This document shows, one piece after another, positions 52,378 to 61,850 of a stretch of DNA of 64,000 nt. Numbering within the stretch: position 1 is the stretch's first letter; each line of letters starts with the position of its first letter. A program made the position numbers and the translations under genes. This DNA comes from Fibrella aestuarina BUZ 2 (GTDB lineage: Bacteria > Bacteroidota > Bacteroidia > Cytophagales > Spirosomataceae): contig NC_020054.1 of NCBI RefSeq assembly GCF_000331105.1, positions 3,780,478 to 3,844,477 of the forward strand. Direction: 5' to 3'. Below the pieces are notes generated by a model that made no database searches, was not told the origin of the DNA, and saw only the letters and a program-made list of their open reading frames with translations.

Positions 52378-52472
52378 CGGTAACTGGGTACGTCGTCGCC
52401 GAGCCGAGTTATGGCTATATTCGTAGGCCGCGACGTCCCTAAATTCCGTAACTACCTTGTAACCAACTGGCT

Positions 52473-54434
52473 ATGTATACAACGGCTGCCTGCTTCTCAC
52501 CCCACGGCCCAGCTGACTGGCGCGTCGGCCTGTTCCGGCACGTAATCCGGGTGTGCCGCACCGCCTGGCTGGCCAGGGCGATGAGTTGCCTGTGGCTGCT
52601 GGCTGGCCTCGCTACCGGGACTATACAGGCGCAGGGGGTAGGAGAGGCCTCGTCAGGTACGTCAGTGGCTGGGATGAGTGGCCTGAAAATGGCCTTGAGC
52701 CAGCCCGTTCGGACGGTTGAGCAGGCCGATTCGCTGCTGACGGTCAGCCGTCAACTGGCCTACGTACCCGGCGAAGTGGTAGCGCTGTGCCAGCTGGCGC
52801 TGCAACGGGCACCACAACAGCCAGAGGCCGCTCAGGAACTCCTGCAGCAGGCCGAACGGCTCGCCCCGCAAATCAGCAATTTCAGAGAGGCGAGTTGGGC
52901 AATGAGCCGGGTGGCACGCCTGCAGAGTCGGTATGGCCGAAACAACCCTGAGCTGGCCACGCGTTTTGGCGGAATCCTGAGTGCACTGGGCAAAGCGCTG
53001 AGCAACAGCAAGCCCCTTGAGCAGATGGCCGAGGTGGCCCGGCTGTCGGCCGAAGCAGCTCTGGCACCCTGGCAAAACGCCACCGCCCGCCGCGCGCCGC
53101 GCGCCAACGAACCCGATGTTCAGTTTATGCCACCACTGCCCCCGGCCAGCCTGATGCGGGGCCGCAACGGCCACTATCGCTCCGACTTTATGGAGCAGCT
53201 GATCGATAGCCTGATCCGGTCGCGCGTGACGAGCCCACAGGTGGCCCGGCAACTCAGCACCCGCAAGCAACTGCGCGATTCGAGCCGGAATTTGAGCAAC
53301 GCCTATGCTCAGGAGGGTGACTACGCACGGGCGTACCAATATTACCTGCAATACACGGCCTACAAAGACAGCCTCGCGGCCGAAGCCACCAACCGGCGTA
53401 TCGCCTCGCTACGCTATCAGCAGAATCTACAGAAAAAAGAAACCCAGATTCAGTTGCTGACCAAAGACCGGCAGTTGCGCGATCAGGAAGTCCAGCAGCA
53501 GCGGCTTTTTGTGCTGGCGCTGGTGGGCTGCGTGGCGCTGTTGCTGGGGTTTGGGGTGGTGATGATTCGTAACAACCGGGCCAAGCAACGGGCCAACCAG
53601 CAGTTGAACGAGCAGAAAGAGACACTCCAGGCAACGCTCACCGACCTGAAAACGGCGCAGGCGCAACTTATCCACGCCGAAAAGATGGCCTCGCTGGGCG
53701 AACTGACGGCGGGCATCGCTCACGAGATTCAGAATCCGCTCAACTTCGTCAATAACTTCTCGGAAGTGAGCAGCGAGTTGGTCAGTGAGTTGCTCGACAG
53801 CCGACAGCAACCCAACCGGGATGAGGAACTGGAAAGCGAACTCCTGGCCGACGTACAGCAGAACCTGCAAAAGATCAATCAGCACGGTGCCCGGGCGGCG
53901 ACCATCATCCGGGGGATGCTTGAGCATGCGCGCCCCACCAGCGGCGAAAAACAACGGATCGACCTCAACGCGCTGGCCGACGAATACCTGAAACTGTCGT
54001 ATCACGGATTCCGCACCAACGACGAAGCGCTGGCCGTGCAACTCACCACTGACCTTCAGCCGGGGCTGAGTCTGGTCAATGGGGTGCCGCAGGAACTGGG
54101 CCGGGTGTTGCTGAACCTGTTCAACAACGCGTTTTACGCAGTGCAGCAACGGCAGAAAAAAGACCCGACCGGTTACCAGCCCAACGTGACGGTGGTGACG
54201 AAACAGGCGGGCCAACAGGTGCAGGTCAGGGTTCGGGACAATGGCGCGGGTATTTCGGCCGCCAATCTGCCCAAAGTGTTCCAGCCCTTTTTTACAACCA
54301 AACCCACTGGCCAGGGCACGGGGCTGGGGTTATCGCTGAGCTACGATATTATCACCAAAGGGCATGGTGGCACGCTAACCGTAGCGAGCGAAGAAGGCGT
54401 TTATACCGAACTGACGATTACGTTGCCGATCTAG
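52473..54434 (+). CDS. Sensor histidine kinase with periplasmic helical domain
   Basis: The 653-residue protein may really start at the ATG at 52581, which opens a good signal peptide (MSCLWLLAGLATGTIQA); the longer version has 36 extra residues. A helical region with TPR-like features (about 60-330) is followed by a membrane span (about 344-365), coiled coil, HisKA with His417 (LTAGIAHEIQNPLNFVNNF) and a HATPase domain (LNLFNNAFYAV; VRDNGAGIS; GTGLGLSLSYDI). No response regulator is adjacent. The ligand is unknown. Confidence 0.88.
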   Translation: MYTTAACFSPHGPADWRVGLFRHVIRVCRTAWLARAMSCLWLLAGLATGTIQAQGVGEASSGTSVAGMSGLKMALSQPVRTVEQADSLLTVSRQLAYVPGEVVALCQLALQRAPQQPEAAQELLQQAERLAPQISNFREASWAMSRVARLQSRYGRNNPELATRFGGILSALGKALSNSKPLEQMAEVARLSAEAALAPWQNATARRAPRANEPDVQFMPPLPPASLMRGRNGHYRSDFMEQLIDSLIRSRVTSPQVARQLSTRKQLRDSSRNLSNAYAQEGDYARAYQYYLQYTAYKDSLAAEATNRRIASLRYQQNLQKKETQIQLLTKDRQLRDQEVQQQRLFVLALVGCVALLLGFGVVMIRNNRAKQRANQQLNEQKETLQATLTDLKTAQAQLIHAEKMASLGELTAGIAHEIQNPLNFVNNFSEVSSELVSELLDSRQQPNRDEELESELLADVQQNLQKINQHGARAATIIRGMLEHARPTSGEKQRIDLNALADEYLKLSYHGFRTNDEALAVQLTTDLQPGLSLVNGVPQELGRVLLNLFNNAFYAVQQRQKKDPTGYQPNVTVVTKQAGQQVQVRVRDNGAGISAANLPKVFQPFFTTKPTGQGTGLGLSLSYDIITKGHGGTLTVASEEGVYTELTITLPI

Positions 54435-54728
54435 AAACCTGAACGTGTATACAGGTCCGTAAGTTAGAATTGTAGGCGTTGTTGTTCTTATTGGTAAATA
54501 TTTGTTTCTAACTTTCAGTCAGCTTAACGTCTAAGTAAGTAATTGTGTCAGCGCTGGCTCAATCGCGTTGACCGATGAGCCGAAGTCAGGCGCCTGCCAG
54601 CCTTGCGGTTGTCGCAACGATTGGCCTAAACGGACTCGGTAGCGGGCCACCCCCGGCGCCTCGACGAACCCAGACAGGATGGTTGATCCTCCGGCTGGTA
54701 TACTTTTTACGGATCACTTTTTGTTTCC

Positions 54729-57599
54729 ATGACCGGCAATCAACCGCCTTCCGATTCCAGTAAGCACCTCACTGAGCGACTTGACATTGACTTTGCCCTC
54801 GAGGCCGCCGGCCTCGGTGTCTGGGAGATCGACCCGGCCACCAATCAGGTGATCTGGGATGCCCGCTGCCAGGCATTGGTCGGCCTGGAGCGCGACGACT
54901 ACCTACCCTTCGAGGAGGCCATTCAGTATATCCATCCGGCCGATAGTGAACGGGTGCTGATGGCTATTCAATGGGCGATGATGGTTGAGTCGGGGGGGCG
55001 GTTCGATCAAACCTATCGGACAATAGGGGCCGATGGCGGCAGGGTGCGTTGGGTACGTTTCTGGGGGCAGGGGTATTTCAAGCCAACCGGCGAGGTATAC
55101 CGCTTCGCGGGTGTTGCCCAGGATGTGACGGTGCAGGTACAGGCTAGCCAGCAGGTCGAAGAAAGCGAAGCCCGTTTCCGTGCGCTGGTGGAAGAAGCGC
55201 CGGTCGCCACCTGCCTGTTTGTGGGGCGGGAACTGCGCATCGACGTGGCCAACAGCCTGATGATCGGGTTCTGGGGGAAAGATCCGTCGGTGATTGGCCA
55301 ACCCCTAGCGGTGGCGGTGCCCGAGTTGGTAGGGCAGCCCTTCTTGTCGGTTCTGGATGACGTATTCACCACGGGAGAACCCTACGAAGCCAGAGGGGCG
55401 CGGGCCGAACTGGTGGTCAATGGCGTGCTGGGTACGTACTACTTCGACTTTACGTACAAACCCCTGCGCAACGCACAGGGCGACGTGTTTGCCATCATGG
55501 ATATGGCGGTCGACGTCACCGAGCAGGTACTGGCCCGGCAACAGCTGGAAGAAAGTGAGCTTTTTTCCCGGAGCCTGTTCGATAAGTCACCCGCCGCCAA
55601 ATCGGTGCATGTTGGGCAGGAGATGCGAATTCGGGCGGCCAATGCCCAGATGCTTACCTTATGGGGTAAAGAGGCGTCGGTGGTTGGAAGGCCATTGCTG
55701 GAGGCCCTGCCCGAACTGCGCACAACCCCGCATTTGGAACGGCTCCGGCACGTGCTGAACACCGGCGACCGGTTTTATGAAGCCGAAGAAAAAATTGAGC
55801 TGATCCGCTTCGGTGAACCCTATACTGGTTATTATGAGTACACCTACGAGGCGCTGCACGACGCTGCGGGGGACATCTATGGCGTCATGTGCGTTTGTAC
55901 CGAAGTAACCCATCAGGTGCAGGCCCGCCAGAAGGTGGAAGAAAGCGAGGCCGCGCTGCAATCGGCTATCGATCTGGCCGAACTGGGTACGTTCAGCGTT
56001 GAGATCGCCACCAATCGAACGACCCTCTCGCCCCGCATGGCCCACTGGTTTGGCTTACCGGCCGTTACGGAGGTGGCTGCCATGCTGGCGGTAATCGAAG
56101 AAAGCGATCAGGAGCCGTTTCAGATGGGTTTTACGAACGACTTGCGAACGGAGGCGGTCGGCGCCTATGAAGGTGATTATGCCATCATCAACCCGCTGAA
56201 CGGGCGTAAGCGCATCCTGCACACCACCAGCCGGACGGTCTGGAATCCGGAAGGGCAACCGCTGCGCATCGACGGGACGGCCCAGGACGTGACGGCGCAA
56301 CGCGAGCTGCAGCTGGCCCTCAAAGAGCAGGTAAAGCAACGTACCCAGCAACTGGCCGATGCCAATCTGGTGCTCGAAATCAGTCAGCAGCGATTGGTGA
56401 GCATCTTTGAACAGGCCCCCGTCGCGATCGCCCTGCTGGAAGGCCCCGATTACCGCATTAAGCTGGCCAATGCCTCGATGCAGGCGATCTGGCAACTGCC
56501 GGAGGGGCAGGAACTGGTGCTTAACCAGCCCGTATTCGAGGCGTTTCCCAACATTGCCGGGCTGGGGCTGGAAGCGTTGCTGGCTCAGGTACGTCAGACA
56601 GGCGTCGCCATCAGCGGCAACGAGTTGCCGGTGGTGTTCCTGCGAAATGGGACACCCGAAACGGTATATATCAATTTTGTTTACGCGCCCATTTCGCATG
56701 CCGACGGGAACGTTGATGTGGTTGTGGCCGCAACCGAGGTTACCGAGCAGGTCGTGGCGCGCCGGAAGGTTGAGGAAAGCGAAGAGCGCTACCGCCGACT
56801 ATCCGAGCAACTGGCCGTCAGCAACAACGAGTATGCTGCCTTGAACGAAGAACTGGAAGAAGCCAACGAACTGCTGGTTCGCTCCAACGAGAACCTCCAG
56901 AAGTTTGCTTACATCGCCTCCCACGACCTACAGGAACCCCTGCGGAAGATTCAGCAATTTGGTAACCTGCTGAAAATGCGCTACGTAGGCACCGATAACG
57001 ACGGGCTGGATTACCTAGAGCGAATGCAGGCCGCGGCCGGTCGCATGTCGCAACTGATCAAAGACCTGCTCGATTTCTCGCGTATCTCCACGCAGCGGGA
57101 TACGAGTGCGGCGGTCTCGCTAGACGAGATCGTCAGTCGGGCCTTGTCGACCCTGGAGCTGACTATCCAGGAAACGGGTGCTCAGTTGCACATAGCGCCG
57201 CTACCGGTTATTTCGGGCGATGCGCTGCAACTGGGGCAGCTGTTTCAGAACCTGCTGAGTAATGCGCTGAAATTTCATCGGCCCAACGTGGTGCCCCTCG
57301 TTACGGTGCGGGCCAGCCTCGTTCCGGTGGCGGCCTTACCCGCGCCGGTCAAGCCCAATCGACTGACGGCCAATTACCACCGCATCGACGTGATCGACAA
57401 TGGCATTGGTTTCGACGAAAAATACCTGGATCGTATTTTTCAGGTTTTTCAGCGGCTACACAGCAAGAGTGAATTTGCGGGTACGGGCATTGGCCTGGCC
57501 ATTTGCGAGAAGGTAGTCGTCAACCATGGTGGTGGCATCACGGCGAGCAGTGAGCCGGGGCAGGGCGCCACGTTCAGCATTTACCTGCCTGTGCAGTAG
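54729..57599 (+). CDS. Multi-PAS sensor histidine kinase
   Basis: The 956-residue protein has no membrane span. About five PAS domains are seen: residues about 18-140 (PAS_3 type), 150-275, 280-400, 405-530 and 560-680; three contain the WGK-type motif (FWGKDPSVIGQPL, LWGKEASVVGRPL, and IWQLPEGQELVL as a diverged copy). Coiled coil, HisKA with His732 (FAYIASHDLQEPLRKIQQF) and HATPase (NLLSNALKFH; DNGIGFDEKYLDRIFQVFQR; GTGIGLAICEKV) follow. It has no receiver domain or adjacent regulator. The protein at 61851 is a shorter paralogue. Confidence 0.9.
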   Translation: MTGNQPPSDSSKHLTERLDIDFALEAAGLGVWEIDPATNQVIWDARCQALVGLERDDYLPFEEAIQYIHPADSERVLMAIQWAMMVESGGRFDQTYRTIGADGGRVRWVRFWGQGYFKPTGEVYRFAGVAQDVTVQVQASQQVEESEARFRALVEEAPVATCLFVGRELRIDVANSLMIGFWGKDPSVIGQPLAVAVPELVGQPFLSVLDDVFTTGEPYEARGARAELVVNGVLGTYYFDFTYKPLRNAQGDVFAIMDMAVDVTEQVLARQQLEESELFSRSLFDKSPAAKSVHVGQEMRIRAANAQMLTLWGKEASVVGRPLLEALPELRTTPHLERLRHVLNTGDRFYEAEEKIELIRFGEPYTGYYEYTYEALHDAAGDIYGVMCVCTEVTHQVQARQKVEESEAALQSAIDLAELGTFSVEIATNRTTLSPRMAHWFGLPAVTEVAAMLAVIEESDQEPFQMGFTNDLRTEAVGAYEGDYAIINPLNGRKRILHTTSRTVWNPEGQPLRIDGTAQDVTAQRELQLALKEQVKQRTQQLADANLVLEISQQRLVSIFEQAPVAIALLEGPDYRIKLANASMQAIWQLPEGQELVLNQPVFEAFPNIAGLGLEALLAQVRQTGVAISGNELPVVFLRNGTPETVYINFVYAPISHADGNVDVVVAATEVTEQVVARRKVEESEERYRRLSEQLAVSNNEYAALNEELEEANELLVRSNENLQKFAYIASHDLQEPLRKIQQFGNLLKMRYVGTDNDGLDYLERMQAAAGRMSQLIKDLLDFSRISTQRDTSAAVSLDEIVSRALSTLELTIQETGAQLHIAPLPVISGDALQLGQLFQNLLSNALKFHRPNVVPLVTVRASLVPVAALPAPVKPNRLTANYHRIDVIDNGIGFDEKYLDRIFQVFQRLHSKSEFAGTGIGLAICEKVVVNHGGGITASSEPGQGATFSIYLPVQ

Positions 57600-57847
57600 G
57601 CGATGGGCCGGCTCGCTGCGGCTGGGACGGGTAAAACGAAACTATTTTACTAGTTCCGTACATAAAGTTTAATCCTTTTGCCCGTAGATGTGTTCAACCA
57701 GTACAGCTGTTAGACACGCTCGGCATAACTCGGTTGAGTGTTTGCTCGTTTGCAGGCCTGAATGAGGCCAATTCGTTCGGAAATAGGTCATTTTGCCACT
57801 AACCTCGGCGCTACGCTTGTCAGAACGGGGTTAAGCCCGAGCGACCC

Positions 57848-58060
57848 ATGACGATCATTTTCAATTATTTATTTACGGCAACAGGCGAAGGCTTCAAAGC
57901 CAGGGTGCCATTGCGCCTACAGCAGGGGCCCGTTTTTGCGCCCGGAATGCCCTTATCGATGACCGATCTGAATGGCATCGACCTGCATCAGTGGGAAGGG
58001 AAAGCAATCGAGGTGTCGATTCAGGAAGCTATTTACACAATCGAAGGAGTGGCCAGGTGA
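57848..58060 (+). CDS. Hypothetical 70-residue protein
   Basis: It encodes 70 residues (MTIIFNYLFTATGEGFKARV ...), beta-rich, ending IQEAIYTIEGVAR. I recognise no family. It lies in a stretch of small genes between two kinase genes; the ATG follows GACCC with no visible ribosome site. It is probably a real small gene because its composition looks normal for the genome. Confidence 0.5.
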   Translation: MTIIFNYLFTATGEGFKARVPLRLQQGPVFAPGMPLSMTDLNGIDLHQWEGKAIEVSIQEAIYTIEGVAR

Positions 58061-58121
58061 GGCTGACGGCGATCGCGTTGTACACAGATCGATAGTGCCA
58101 TAGTTCAAATCAACTACCAAC

Positions 58122-58262
58122 ATGAAAGCGCATAAAACACGTTTGTCAATCAGTTTCAAGTGGCTTATTCAAATTGTTCAGTGGATGAACATGCCGGAAC
58201 GCATTTTTCAACCGGTCGTTACGCCCAATACGATTCGCGCCGGTTGGGAGCGGCACAACTGA
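58122..58262 (+). CDS. Possible 46-residue protein
   Basis: A short open frame MKAHKTRLSISFKWLIQIVQ, then WMNMPERIFQPVV and a basic tail ending RAGWERHN. It lies 19 bases before the next gene, which suggests an operon. It has a plausible amphipathic helix but no recognisable family. Confidence 0.35.
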   Translation: MKAHKTRLSISFKWLIQIVQWMNMPERIFQPVVTPNTIRAGWERHN

Positions 58263-58280
58263 ACCGCCCCACATAAAACC

Positions 58281-58760
58281 ATGAACGCCCCAACCCCTAC
58301 ACCTGATGAACGCCATCAGCTAACAACGTACCTGGCTCAGCTTCATACCCTGCTCGACGCGCCCGTGGGCCATCGCGATGCGGTTGATGATGGCCGCTGG
58401 CGTGCCGAGTTTGCGCAACTAATTACGCTATCCCATGCTGTGCTGACCAGGGCCGGGCAGATGGGCAAGCGGGTCGATTTCACAAAAGGTGTAGGGGTAA
58501 ACGGGAAAGTGCTGGACGTGACGTCACTGATCGACTGGGTGTACCTGCGCCTGCCCGAACTGGCCAACGATCGGCCGGGCGACCTGCCTCAAAACCGCCT
58601 GAATCGGTACGTCGATGCTGGCGTTGGCTTTTTCGCCAACGGAGTACTCTTCAGTGCCGAATTCGATGATGAGCTGACCTATTATGTCGATGATCAGCGG
58701 ATCTATCTAAAACACCATATCGGGCGCGCTATCGCCGAAGCCGAGCGTAACCTTGGTTGA
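58281..58760 (+). CDS. Hypothetical 159-residue protein
   Basis: The 159-residue soluble protein has a helical N-terminal half (about 8-60) and a C-terminal half with VGFFANGVLFSAEFDDELTY and YYVDDQRIYLKHHIGRAIAE. No signal peptide or membrane span. I do not recognise the family. It follows the short frame at 58122 by 18 bases. Confidence 0.6.
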   Translation: MNAPTPTPDERHQLTTYLAQLHTLLDAPVGHRDAVDDGRWRAEFAQLITLSHAVLTRAGQMGKRVDFTKGVGVNGKVLDVTSLIDWVYLRLPELANDRPGDLPQNRLNRYVDAGVGFFANGVLFSAEFDDELTYYVDDQRIYLKHHIGRAIAEAERNLG

Positions 58761-58935
58761 ACTGCCAAACCACTCAGTTAGGTCGACACGTGTTTGTGAC
58801 AGGGCGTTTGTTGACACGATGGCTCGATAGGCTTTAACAAGTACCATCTGGTAAATAAAGGATACTTGATGTGTTCCAAGAGATCACATTCGGATAGTCA
58901 TACTTATATAGGGGCCCAGCCAATGGCTGGTGTCC

Positions 58936-59202
58936 ATGAAAAACTACATAATACTTCTGTGGCTGACTGTGTCTCTGCACACAGCTGTCGCCCAATCTGC
59001 CGCAATTCGCTCTCGGCAGCCAGCGAGACCTTCGGCACCTAAACCCAGAATCGCCTACGTATCGATCTGTGAGAGCCGCCGCGCCTATGCCTATCATAGC
59101 GGGCTGTGCCGTGGGTTGGCGCGCTGCACGCACGGCATCAGTCAGGTGTCGGTGAGTCAGGCGCGTAGTGCTGGGTACGTGCCCTGCAAGCTTTGTTATT
59201 GA
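58936..59202 (+). CDS. Small secreted Cys/His-rich protein
   Basis: The 88-residue protein is read from the ATG at 58936, which opens a signal peptide (MKNYIILLWLTVSLHTAVAQ). The C-terminal half carries a regular Cys/His pattern: VSICESRRAYAYHSGLCRGL, ARCTHGISQVSVSQA, then GYVPCKLCY. The Cys-x-x-Cys end and the His-x3-Cys start resemble small zinc-binding modules found in secreted nucleases and hypothetical Bacteroidota proteins. Function unknown. Confidence 0.7.
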   Translation: MKNYIILLWLTVSLHTAVAQSAAIRSRQPARPSAPKPRIAYVSICESRRAYAYHSGLCRGLARCTHGISQVSVSQARSAGYVPCKLCY

Positions 59203-59396
59203 CGGATCGGGGTCATCAACGGCTACCCTGCGTGCTCTACGCGCCGGTGAAGAGAGGTTATGGTCGCGGTTCAGGGCAGCACGCTCCATGCTTTCGGCTG
59301 GCACGCTTCCCAAAATGATCCGGTTATCGACTGGTGTATGTCAGGATTCGCGGGTTTGTTTGGTGTGAGAAGCAACCTCATCCCAAAAACCACGCG

Positions 59397-59404
59397 TAAA
59401 TTTG
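59397..59404 (+). promoter_or_regulatory. Candidate -7 element of the antiporter gene
   Basis: TAAATTTG is a perfect TAnnTTTG, 70 bases before the antiporter ATG; a matching TTG element about 19 bases upstream is not obvious. The preceding stretch 59203-59396 shows no convincing gene. Confidence 0.4.
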
Positions 59405-59473
59405 ACTTGCTTTGGCTAGCCAAGGCGCTGCTCAACACCACCACTCGGGTCTGAAAACGGCCGAACTCCCTTC

Positions 59474-61141
59474 ATGAAACCCATTGAGATCATAACCAGC
59501 CTATTGGCGCTGACCTCGCTGCTGGCTGTCGTCGCCCGCAAAATTAAGATTTCGTATCCTATACTATTGGTGCTGGTCGGGCTGGGTATCGGCTTTGTGC
59601 CGGGGCTGCCGGCGGTTGCCCTCGAGCCCGATGTCGTGTTTCTGGTTTTTCTACCCCCACTGCTTTACGGCGCCGCCTGGACCATCAATAACGCCAATCT
59701 GAAACGCTATTGGCGGGCGGTGGGCCTGTTGGCGATTGGTCTGGTGCTGTTTACGTCAACGTTGGTGGCCTTGTTTTTTGCGGCGCTCATTCCGGGCTTT
59801 TCCATCGCGCAGGGCTTTTTGCTGGGGGCAATAATCGCCCCGCCCGATGCCGTGGCTGCCGCCTCGGTAATGCGGGGGCTGGGTATTCCCAAACGCGTCA
59901 GCACCATTCTGGAAGGTGAAAGTCTGGTCAACGACGCCACAAGTTTGGTCTTGTACCGGTTTGCTCTGGGCGCCGTGCTGACGGGGCAGTTTTCGTTGGT
60001 GAATGCCAGCTGGCAATTTGTCTGGTCGGGCGCCAGTAGCGTGGCGCTGGGGTTTGCGGTGGGCTGGCTGATGCAGTATGTACACCGGTCACTGCGCCAC
60101 GACGCAACTACCAATACGGCCGTTACCCTGCTGATTCCCTACGGCGTGTATCTGCTGGCCGAGCATCTGGCGCTGTCGGGGGTGCTGGCCGTGGTGACCA
60201 CGGGGCTGTTCCTCTCCTGGCGCGACAACGTTATTTTTTCCGATCAGACCCGGGTGCAGGCCTATGTTGTCTGGGACGTGGTCGTTTTTTTGCTGAATGG
60301 GCTGGTGTTTATCCTGATCGGGCTGCAACTTCCCCATATTCTCAGCGGCCTGAACACCATCGGGCTGGGGCAGGCGCTGGTATACGCGGCCGTGTTGTCG
60401 CTCATCATTATCGTTGGCCGTATCCTGTGGGTATTTCCGGGAACGTACCTGCCGCGCATCCTGAACACCAAAATTCGGCGGAGCGAGCCCCGGCCACCCT
60501 GGCAGGAAGTCGCCATTATCGGCTGGGCGGGTATGCGGGGCGTGGTGTCGCTGGCGGCGGCGCTGGCCCTGCCCGAGACCGTACCGGGTCGCGACCTGAT
60601 CCTGTTTCTGACGTTTGGTGGTATTCTGGTGACGCTGGTCGTGCAGGGTTTGTCGCTGCCCAAACTGATTAGTTGGCTGGGTGTACGCGATGGCGCCGAT
60701 GAACACGAGCAGGAGCGGGACCTGCGGCGTAAACTGGCCTACAAGGCCATCGCGCATCTGGAAGAAAACCACGCAATCGGCTCACTGCCCGATGCCGCAC
60801 TGGCTCAACTCAAAAATAGCTTTGAACTGAAAATTGACCACCTCAACGGCCGCGTTCGCGCCGACCTGCCGGGCGAAGCACCGACTGGCCTCTACGAGCA
60901 GGTGGTGCGGGTACAACTGGAACTGATCGAGGCCGAACGGATGGTCATCGACGAACACCGGCGCGAGGGCGAGCTGAGCGACGAGTTGTTGCGAAAGCTG
61001 GAAAACGAATTGGACTATGAGGCCGTGCGACTAACCTCGACGCTCCCAACGATCAGCGCCGCCCTGTTCCCCGAAGAACAACCAATGTCGTCCTGGCTGT
61101 CCAGGCTGAAGCGGTACACCGGCAGGCCCGTAACTCCGTAA
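59474..61141 (+). CDS. CPA1-family Na+/H+ antiporter
   Basis: The 555-residue protein has about twelve membrane spans up to residue 410 and a soluble helical tail. The CPA1 signature is present: FLPPLLYGAAW, IAPPDAVAAASVM (about 119-131) and EGESLVNDATSLVLYR (about 152-167, with the Asn-Asp ion-binding pair). It exchanges Na+ for H+ in pH and salt balance. The NhaP/YjcE bacterial group is the closest match. Confidence 0.93.
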   Translation: MKPIEIITSLLALTSLLAVVARKIKISYPILLVLVGLGIGFVPGLPAVALEPDVVFLVFLPPLLYGAAWTINNANLKRYWRAVGLLAIGLVLFTSTLVALFFAALIPGFSIAQGFLLGAIIAPPDAVAAASVMRGLGIPKRVSTILEGESLVNDATSLVLYRFALGAVLTGQFSLVNASWQFVWSGASSVALGFAVGWLMQYVHRSLRHDATTNTAVTLLIPYGVYLLAEHLALSGVLAVVTTGLFLSWRDNVIFSDQTRVQAYVVWDVVVFLLNGLVFILIGLQLPHILSGLNTIGLGQALVYAAVLSLIIIVGRILWVFPGTYLPRILNTKIRRSEPRPPWQEVAIIGWAGMRGVVSLAAALALPETVPGRDLILFLTFGGILVTLVVQGLSLPKLISWLGVRDGADEHEQERDLRRKLAYKAIAHLEENHAIGSLPDAALAQLKNSFELKIDHLNGRVRADLPGEAPTGLYEQVVRVQLELIEAERMVIDEHRREGELSDELLRKLENELDYEAVRLTSTLPTISAALFPEEQPMSSWLSRLKRYTGRPVTP

Positions 61142-61304
61142 CCGGCGTCTGTTCATTCTAAGGTGCCCCGATGCGCGAAGCCCGCTACGATAAGAAATTT
61201 CTCCGGGGCTCGTTCATTACTTTTCAGCCTATTTATTTTATGGACGAAACGTGATTAGTCAACTGCCTGTTGATTTAATCATCCCTTCTATCGTCTCCTG
61301 GCCA

Positions 61305-61736
61305 ATGGATTATTGCATTACTTACTTTAGCTCGGCTGCTGAATCGACGACCGAGCATGACATTGTCGACATTGTCGAATTCAGCCGTATCAAAAACGCC
61401 CGGTTAAACATCACCGGCGTGCTGCTTTATATCAACGGAAGCATTGTGCAGGTACTGGAAGGCCCTCAAGCGGCCCTTGAAGACTTGTATAAGAGCATTC
61501 AGGCCGATGTTCGGCACACGAACGTCAGGGCTGTAATCAGCCAGCCAATTAGTCAGCGACTGTTCAGTCACTGGTATATGGGCTACGAAACGCTGAGTGT
61601 TCAGCAGTACGAAGAAGTCCAGAACATCATCCCGGTGGAGCCTCAGGCGCAGCCATTTTCAGATGATGAACAGCCCGTCATTGTGCGGATGCTTAAGGAT
61701 TTTTTTGATCTGAATAGTCGGAAAGCGACTCATTGA
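61305..61736 (+). CDS. BLUF-domain blue-light receptor
   Basis: The 143-residue protein is read from the ATG at 61305 (MDYCITYFSSA), a natural BLUF start; a GTG at 61251 would add 18 residues. Residues 1-95 form a BLUF domain with the flavin-site residues Tyr7, Asn31 (KNARLNITGVLLY) and Gln49 (SIVQVLEG), and the later HWYMGY block with Trp/Met. A short C-terminal tail (about 45 residues) replaces an output domain, so it should signal by protein contact. A PAS kinase gene follows 114 bases later. Confidence 0.9.
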   Translation: MDYCITYFSSAAESTTEHDIVDIVEFSRIKNARLNITGVLLYINGSIVQVLEGPQAALEDLYKSIQADVRHTNVRAVISQPISQRLFSHWYMGYETLSVQQYEEVQNIIPVEPQAQPFSDDEQPVIVRMLKDFFDLNSRKATH

Positions 61737-61850
61737 CTCTAAACATTATTGGCGAACATTCATTAATAGTGGGGGCTGAGACACTATCTGCTCTGAAGAT
61801 TATCTCTCATACCAAGCGTTTTATTCAGCCACTCACTAATCGAACTGTTA

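Noticed and set aside
59260..59454. A 64-residue frame before the antiporter gene
   Set aside because: No recognisable features, and it spans the likely antiporter promoter.
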